A stretch of 64,000 nucleotides of DNA from Xenorhabdus szentirmaii DSM 16338 (GTDB taxonomy: Bacteria; Pseudomonadota; Gammaproteobacteria; Enterobacterales; Enterobacteriaceae). Numbering within the stretch: position 1 is the first letter of the stretch; every line of letters begins with the position of its first letter. The notes beneath the pieces were generated by a model, which saw only the letters and a program-made list of their open reading frames with translations, made no database searches and was not told the origin of the DNA. Position numbers and translations under genes: made by a program. This document shows, piece after piece, positions 58,662 through 64,000 of the stretch. The stretch covers positions 1,569,203-1,633,202 of the forward strand of contig NZ_NIBV01000001.1 in NCBI RefSeq assembly GCF_002632585.1, in the 5' to 3' direction.

Positions 58662-60428
58662 GTGAAACTACGTTTTCCAAAAGATGAAATCACGGATGTG
58701 ATTCGTGCACGCAGCAAAGTGTTTTGGACTATCGGGCTATTTACCGCATTCATTAATTTGCTGATGCTGGTTCCCTCCATTTATATGCTACAGGTATATG
58801 ATAGGGTATTGCCGTCCAGCAATGAAATGACTTTGCTGATGCTGACGCTTATCACGCTTGGCATGTTTGCCATTATGGGCGGGTTGGAATACATCCGGAG
58901 TATGGTGGTTATCCGCATTGGCAGTCAGTTTGATATGAACCTGAATCAACGGGTTTATACTGCTTCCTATGAATCTAACTTAAAAAGTGGTTCAACAGAT
59001 GCGGGGCAAATGCTCAATGACTTGGCGACCATTCGTCAGTTCCTCACAGGAAATGCCCTGTTTGCCTTTTTTGATGCTCCCTGGTTCCCCATTTATCTTT
59101 GCGTTATTTTCCTGTTTAGTCCGTATTTGGGGTTGTTGGCCCTGATTGGCGCGATCATGCTGATTGCGTTGGCAGTGTTGAACCAGTGGCTGTCCCAGAC
59201 ACCTTTAGCGGAAGCAAACCACCTTTCTTTACGTTCAGCCAATCTGGCGAGCACTAATCTGCGTAATGCCGAAGTGATTGAAGCACTCGGTATGTTACCG
59301 GTTTTGCGTCGTCGTTGGTTTGAGTTGCATGGGCGTTTTTTGAATTTTCAACGCATTGCCAGTGAACGTTCGGCATCAATCGCAGCATTGACCAAAACAG
59401 TGCGCATTGCTTTGCAATCGCTGATTTTGGGATTGGGGGGCTTGCTGGCAATTGAGGGAGAGATCACGCCGGGAATGATGATTGCGGGATCAATTCTGAT
59501 GGGAAGGGCGTTATCCCCGATCGAACAACTGATACAGGCATGGAAAAGCTGGAATGCCGCCCGTTTGTCATGGCAACGGCTGGATACGCTGTTGAAAGCC
59601 CAGCCGGAACGGAAAAGCGGCATGTCGCTGCCGGTACCGAAGGGGATGTTGCTGTTGGATAAAGTCTCCGCAATGCCTCCCACTAAAACCGCGCTTGCTC
59701 AGGCATCACCGAATCAGCGTTCACAGAGTGGGCAATATGTTTTGCAGGATCTCAGCTTTGCCCTGAACAGCGGTGATGTTTTGGGGGTGATTGGTCCCAG
59801 TGCATCGGGTAAATCAACCCTGGCCCGTTTGCTGGTGGGGGTATGGCAGGCACAGGAAGGTGTCGTCAGGCTGGATGATGCTGATATCTACCAATGGAAT
59901 AAAGATGAGTTAGGGGCTTCTATTGGTTATCTGCCGCAGGATATTGAGCTCTTTGGTGGCACGATTGCAGAAAATATTGCGCGCTTTAATGATGTCGAAC
60001 CTGAAAAAGTTATTGAAGCTGCCAAAAAAGCAGGTGTCCATGAGTTAGTCCTCAATCTTGAACAGGGTTATGACACGCTGATTGGCGTGGGAGGCATGGG
60101 ATTGTCCGGCGGGCAGAAACAGAGAATCGGACTGGCCCGGGCCTTGTATGGCAACCCGTCATTGATTGTTCTGGATGAGCCGAACTCTAATCTGGATGAT
60201 CTTGGTGAAAAAGCGCTGAATAATGCGATAACCCAGTTAAGGGAACAAGGAAAAACGGTGGTGGTGATCACTCATCGGCCGTCATTGCTCTCGCAAACCA
60301 ACAAAATTTTGTTATTGGTTCAGGGAAAAATGAAGATGTTTGGCCCTTCTCAGCAGGTTATGGCGGCGTTATCGCAGTCACCAGCACAAACACAAACACA
60401 ATCCAAAGCGGTCGAACGTGCCTCGTAA
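58662..60428 (+). CDS. prtB: Type I secretion ABC transporter PrtB (PrtD-like)
   Basis: This is the inner-membrane ABC exporter of the protease secretion system, called PrtB in Photorhabdus and PrtD in Dickeya. Start GTG 58662 follows AAGAGA. An N-terminal membrane domain with about six helices (residues 20-290) precedes the ATPase, which has Walker A GPSASGKST, signature LSGGQKQRIGLARAL, Walker B LIVLDEP and the H-loop VITHRPS. The 588 residues match RTX protease exporters. It follows inh by 19 bases. The C-terminal tail is rich in Gln/Thr/Ser. Confidence 0.95.
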   Translation: MKLRFPKDEITDVIRARSKVFWTIGLFTAFINLLMLVPSIYMLQVYDRVLPSSNEMTLLMLTLITLGMFAIMGGLEYIRSMVVIRIGSQFDMNLNQRVYTASYESNLKSGSTDAGQMLNDLATIRQFLTGNALFAFFDAPWFPIYLCVIFLFSPYLGLLALIGAIMLIALAVLNQWLSQTPLAEANHLSLRSANLASTNLRNAEVIEALGMLPVLRRRWFELHGRFLNFQRIASERSASIAALTKTVRIALQSLILGLGGLLAIEGEITPGMMIAGSILMGRALSPIEQLIQAWKSWNAARLSWQRLDTLLKAQPERKSGMSLPVPKGMLLLDKVSAMPPTKTALAQASPNQRSQSGQYVLQDLSFALNSGDVLGVIGPSASGKSTLARLLVGVWQAQEGVVRLDDADIYQWNKDELGASIGYLPQDIELFGGTIAENIARFNDVEPEKVIEAAKKAGVHELVLNLEQGYDTLIGVGGMGLSGGQKQRIGLARALYGNPSLIVLDEPNSNLDDLGEKALNNAITQLREQGKTVVVITHRPSLLSQTNKILLLVQGKMKMFGPSQQVMAALSQSPAQTQTQSKAVERAS

Positions 60429-60479
60429 CATGATTCAGCCATATTGTAATTCTTGGGATATTGCTATTGGGGAGTAAAG

Positions 60480-61817
60480 ATGTCCTATCAGACCAACGCA
60501 AAGGATGCCCAAAATGAGGTATCGGAATTATTGCCGCTGGATGCAAATCGTTACCTGCGAATTGGCTGGTTAATTATTGGCATTGGCATTTTGGGGTTTT
60601 TCATTTGGGCTGCATTTGCGCCGCTTGATAAAGGCGTTGCCTCCTCAGGCACTGTCGTGGTGGATGGCAATCGAAAAACAGTACAGTCTCCTGTGAATGG
60701 CATCATCCGGCAAATTGAGGTAAAGGAAGGTGAGCTTGTTAAAGCGGGGCAGATTTTGGTCCAGCTTAGTCAAGTGCAGGTTAATGCGCAAATTGACTCC
60801 CTGAAGCAACAGTTTTACACGAAATTGGCAACGGAGGCCCGATTACTGGCGGAACAGCAAGGGCAGGAGGAGATTGTTTTTCCGTCCGCATTACTGACTC
60901 AGCAATCAGAGCAGCGCATTGACGATATTCTTGCTTTACAGGAACAACTTTTTTTGTCGCGCCGTGAAATGCTGCGGAGTGATTTGGCAGGAATGCGGCA
61001 AGCTGAAGAGGGAATGAATTTCCAAATCAAAGGATTGAAAGAAGCGTTGGAGAGTAAACGTCAACAGTTGGCCTCGCTCAAGGAACAGGTTGCAAATTTG
61101 CAGCCCCTGACGGAAGAGGGTTTTTTCCCCCGTAACCGGTATCTGGAATTACTGCGCAATGAAAGTGAATTAAGTGGCAGTATGGCCGAAATGACAGGGA
61201 AAATTGGTCAGCTGGAGAAACAAAGACAGGAAACATTGCAACGGATAATCCAACAGCAGGCAGATTACCAGCGTGAAGTGCGCAGTCAGTTGGCTGATGT
61301 GCAAGTTGCTGCCAATGAACTGAAAAATAAACTGGAAACCGCTGAGTTCGATTTATCCCACACTTCTATTATTGCTCCGGTAGACGGTTCGGTGGTGGGC
61401 TTGAATGTATTTACTCAAGGGGGAGTGGTAACCCCCGGCGAGAAATTGATGGAGATTTTGCCGGTACAGAGTGAACTGGAAGTTGAGGCACGTTTGATGG
61501 TGCACCTGATTGATAAGGTTGCGGTGGGGCAGGATGTTGATTTGATGTTTACTGCGTTTAACCAGAACCGGACACCGAAAGTCACGGGTAAAGTGGCGGT
61601 TATTTCTGCCGACCGGTTAGTGGATGAAGTTACCCGAGAACCTTATTACCAGATGCGATTGAAAGTGGCCCCTGAAGAGAGGGAAAAGCTGGCGGGATTA
61701 CATATCAAACCGGGAATGCCCGTTGAGGTATTCGTCAAAACCGGCTCCCGCTCCCTGTTGAGTTACTTGTTCAAGCCATTGGTGGACAGAGCTTCTACAT
61801 CGCTGATTGAGGAGTAA
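60480..61817 (+). CDS. prtC: Type I secretion membrane fusion protein PrtC (PrtE-like)
   Basis: This HlyD/AprE-family adaptor links the ABC exporter to the outer-membrane channel. The start at ATG 60480 has a GGGGAG ribosome binding site nine bases upstream; the longer open frame begins in non-conserved DNA. The 445 residues have one membrane helix (about 25-45: IGWLIIGIGILGFFIWAAF), a lipoyl-like region, a long coiled-coil hairpin (about 110-290) and a beta-barrel C-terminus. It overlaps prtD by one base (TAATG). Confidence 0.95.
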   Translation: MSYQTNAKDAQNEVSELLPLDANRYLRIGWLIIGIGILGFFIWAAFAPLDKGVASSGTVVVDGNRKTVQSPVNGIIRQIEVKEGELVKAGQILVQLSQVQVNAQIDSLKQQFYTKLATEARLLAEQQGQEEIVFPSALLTQQSEQRIDDILALQEQLFLSRREMLRSDLAGMRQAEEGMNFQIKGLKEALESKRQQLASLKEQVANLQPLTEEGFFPRNRYLELLRNESELSGSMAEMTGKIGQLEKQRQETLQRIIQQQADYQREVRSQLADVQVAANELKNKLETAEFDLSHTSIIAPVDGSVVGLNVFTQGGVVTPGEKLMEILPVQSELEVEARLMVHLIDKVAVGQDVDLMFTAFNQNRTPKVTGKVAVISADRLVDEVTREPYYQMRLKVAPEEREKLAGLHIKPGMPVEVFVKTGSRSLLSYLFKPLVDRASTSLIEE

Positions 61818-63229
61818 TGGAGATGTTGAGATATCGTCGTGTGTCCAGACAACGTATTTTTGGGATGCTTCCATTTCTGATGCTGCTGCTGTCAATGCTA
61901 TTGGCTTGTTTGTTGCACCCGGGTTCTGCTTCCGCCCTTTCACTGACGGAAGCTTATGCCTTGGCATTGCAACACGATCCTACCTTTCAGGCGGCTATCA
62001 AGGAGCTGGAAGCCGGACAGGAAGAGAAGAACCTTGGGGTGGCGGAGTTGCTGCCCAAGCTATCACTCAGCTACCAGAATGCCCCTAAAAACTGGCAGAA
62101 GGTGGAAGCTGATTCTGTAGACAGGTTGGGAAGAACGGTCAAAAGCAGCCGAAACCGACAATACGACAGCTACAGTGGTTCGGTTATTCTGACTCAGCCG
62201 TTGTTCGATTACGAAGCTTGGGCGCTGTATCGGGTGCATCAGGCTTATGGGTTGATGAGTGACGTTCGGTTTCGGGCTGATGGCCAAGAGCTGGCGGTCA
62301 GGGTGGTGAATAATTATCTGGCTGTGGCTTATGCTCAAGATAAGCTGACACAAGTTCTCCAGCAGCGGGAGGCTTATGAGAAGCAACTGGAACGTAATCA
62401 AAAACTGTTTTCCTCTGGTGAAGGTACGCGTACTGATATAGCGGAAACCCAAACCAGTTATAGTCAGGTACTGGCTGATGAGTTAACGGCACAGGATGAA
62501 TTGGATGCGGCAATCCGTGATTTGCAGCTATTGGTTGGTATATCGTTGCCGATGGATTTGCCTGTCAATCAGTTAGCTGATACGACACAGTTTAAAACGC
62601 TCAAACTCAATGCAGAGCGCTATGCTGACTGGGAACAACTGGCGTTACATCAGAATCCTCAGTTGGCGACAGCGCGCCAGAAAGTGGATGTGGCGTACCG
62701 GGATATTGAGCGCAATCGGGCGGGTTATTTTCCTAAGGTAGAATTGTATGCTTCCCATAGCGAAAATAAATCCAGTAGCGATAACAGCATCGATCAGAAA
62801 TATCGGACCGATTCTGTTGGTTTGCGTGTTTCTATGAGCCTCTATAATGGTGGGGGAACTTCCGCCGCATTGCGTCAATCCGCTGCAAATTATGGTAAGA
62901 CGAAATATGAGATGGATGCTCAGACGGGGGAAACCCTGAATGCCCTGAGACGCCATTATAATGCCTGTATCAATGGAGAGAAACGCATACGGGCATATGA
63001 AACAGCCGTAGCAGCAGCTGCATTGCAAGTGAAAGCCACTCAAAAAAGTGTGGAGTTGGGGCAGCGAGTGAATGTTGATGTCCTCAATGCTGAGCAACAG
63101 CTTTATCAGTCCCGCCGTGAGCTCTCTCAGGCAAAATATGATTACATGAAAGCGTGGATCGGTTTGTTGAATGAGTCCGGTCAATTAAATGGTGAGCATA
63201 TTAAATTAATTGCAGGATATTTTGATTAA
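61817..63229 (+). CDS. prtD: Type I secretion outer-membrane channel PrtD (TolC-like)
   Basis: This TolC-family outer-membrane trimer completes the channel (PrtF in Dickeya). The 470-residue precursor has a signal peptide ending near ASA in SASALSLTEAYALALQHDP, the canonical TolC start. The two outer-membrane-factor repeats (about 60-250 and 260-460) form the helical barrel; GTRTDIAETQTSYSQ and GQRVNVDVLNAEQQLYQSR are the paired repeat motifs. ATG 61817 overlaps the prtC stop; ATG 61823 is an alternative. Confidence 0.95.
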   Translation: MEMLRYRRVSRQRIFGMLPFLMLLLSMLLACLLHPGSASALSLTEAYALALQHDPTFQAAIKELEAGQEEKNLGVAELLPKLSLSYQNAPKNWQKVEADSVDRLGRTVKSSRNRQYDSYSGSVILTQPLFDYEAWALYRVHQAYGLMSDVRFRADGQELAVRVVNNYLAVAYAQDKLTQVLQQREAYEKQLERNQKLFSSGEGTRTDIAETQTSYSQVLADELTAQDELDAAIRDLQLLVGISLPMDLPVNQLADTTQFKTLKLNAERYADWEQLALHQNPQLATARQKVDVAYRDIERNRAGYFPKVELYASHSENKSSSDNSIDQKYRTDSVGLRVSMSLYNGGGTSAALRQSAANYGKTKYEMDAQTGETLNALRRHYNACINGEKRIRAYETAVAAAALQVKATQKSVELGQRVNVDVLNAEQQLYQSRRELSQAKYDYMKAWIGLLNESGQLNGEHIKLIAGYFD

Positions 63230-63310
63230 ACCCGTTTCAAACAGGTCATTCCTGAACTTTTTGAGGTTATGCAAAAATCAGATACCCAAAAGAGGTGGTA
63301 TACCGGCTAT

Positions 63311-63326
63311 CCGCCCTATCGGGCGG
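63311..63326. terminator. Hairpin between prtD and xni
   Basis: CCGCCC-TATC-GGGCGG forms a compact GC-rich stem between convergent genes. No T-run follows on either strand. Confidence 0.4.
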
Positions 63327-63371
63327 AGAACCAATTCAGGTAAATATTCAGTTCAGGCGGAGGCTGGCCAG

Positions 63372-64000
63372 TTATGTTCTGGTTGCCAGCCTGAGTTGCT
63401 GTAAATTACCTTCCAGTGATAAATCTGTTCGTAGCGAAGCCACTTCCCGGCTGATGTACGCCATTTCTTTGTTGTGTTCTAATTTCTTGCGCCATTTATC
63501 CGGCTGGCTTTCCAAGTGCAAAAATAAATTATCCAGTGAACCCGTTTGTTGTAGCAGAGCGGATGCGGTCTTGGGACCAATACCCTGAATACCGGGGATT
63601 TTGCTGCTGCTGATGCCTGCCAACCCCCAATAATCGGGAAGTTGGTTAGGTTCGACCCCAAATTCTTGCTGAACGAAAGGCAAATCCAGCCAGCGTTTTT
63701 GAAAGTAGTCACGGATCTGGATATTGGGGGAAAGCAGTTGGCAATATCCCTTATCGGTGGAAACAATGGTCACCCGATGCCCCGAGCCAGACACTTTTGT
63801 TGCCAGTGTTGCCGCTAAATCATCGGCCTCATGTCCTGCCGCGTGCCAGCAAGTGACTCCCAGGGCATTAAATGCGTGTTTAATCTGCGGCATTTCTTGC
63901 TGCAAATCGTCAGGCATAGCCGAACGACCGGCCTTGTAATCGGGAAGCAATTGGTGGCGCCAGCTATGACCACGATCATCTTCATCAAATACCGCAACAG
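63372..64000 (-). CDS. xni: Flap endonuclease Xni (exonuclease IX), partial
   Basis: Xni (YgdG) is a 5'-nuclease-like flap endonuclease homologous to the N-terminal domain of DNA polymerase I. The visible 209 residues run from the window edge ([24 protein letters not shown]) to a stop at 63372; the first 45 or so residues are outside. The acidic metal-binding residues in [22 protein letters not shown] and the helix-hairpin-helix [21 protein letters not shown] are intact. It is convergent with prtD, showing that the prt locus is inserted between rlmM and xni. Confidence 0.95.
   Translation of the reverse strand, partial: VAVFDEDDRGHSWRHQLLPDYKAGRSAMPDDLQQEMPQIKHAFNALGVTCWHAAGHEADDLAATLATKVSGSGHRVTIVSTDKGYCQLLSPNIQIRDYFQKRWLDLPFVQQEFGVEPNQLPDYWGLAGISSSKIPGIQGIGPKTASALLQQTGSLDNLFLHLESQPDKWRKKLEHNKEMAYISREVASLRTDLSLEGNLQQLRLATRT

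Noticed and set aside
60453..60479. Upstream TTG start for PrtC
   Set aside because: ATG 60480 has a good GGGGAG ribosome binding site and fits the family N-terminus.

Overview
The window is chromosomal DNA of a gamma-proteobacterium of the order Enterobacterales. Housekeeping proteins are near-collinear with Escherichia coli, with moderate G+C and AT-rich accessory stretches. A complete serralysin locus (prtA-inh-prtBCD), an Rhs effector module and a toxin-like cassette sit among E. coli-like gene blocks. Together these suggest an insect- or nematode-associated member of the Morganellaceae, most likely Xenorhabdus or Photorhabdus. The genus is an inference, not proven from the sequence.

Layout. 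1-6.7 kb: end of djlA, then rluA, rapA and polB on the minus strand. 6.7-10.3 kb: AT-rich accessory stretch with a GNAT acetyltransferase and an ArnT-like membrane glycosyltransferase. 10.5-14 kb: thiBPQ thiamine transporter behind a TPP riboswitch. 14.1-21.2 kb: rppH-ptsP, lgt-thyA and the type II/IV prepilin-like operon ppdA-ppdB-ygdB-ppdC. 21.2-32.1 kb: an island between ppdC and recC. It holds a decayed P4-type integrase, a truncated P4 alpha-like primase/helicase with nearby origin-like iterons, an Eag chaperone-prePAAR-Rhs-WHH nuclease module with three candidate immunity genes, and a dead IS110-family element. 32.1-44 kb: recC-ptrA-recB-recD. 44-50.2 kb: argA (tandem ARG boxes), amiC, three initiator tRNA genes, mltA, tcdA and csdE. 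50.5-52.1 kb: an AT-rich two-gene cassette (helical pore-former-like protein plus a small beta-rich protein) inserted between csdE and csdA, which are normally adjacent. 52.3-56.3 kb: csdA, the GcvB small RNA, gcvA, ygdD and rlmM. 56.7-63.2 kb: the serralysin and its type I secretion system, followed by xni running off the window.

Functional links. PrtA is exported by PrtB/PrtC/PrtD and guarded by Inh. The Rhs protein carries a prePAAR motif, N-terminal membrane helices, a PAAR domain, an Rhs shell and a C-terminal HNH-type nuclease. It is preceded by its expected Eag chaperone and followed by candidate immunity genes, so it reads as a type VI secretion effector. CsdA, CsdE and TcdA form the sulfur-transfer/ct6A tRNA modification set. 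GcvA and GcvB form the glycine regulatory pair.

The least explained parts are the 50.5-52.1 kb cassette, the immunity-like array at 28.8-30.2 kb, and the iteron-rich gap at 23.6-23.75 kb.
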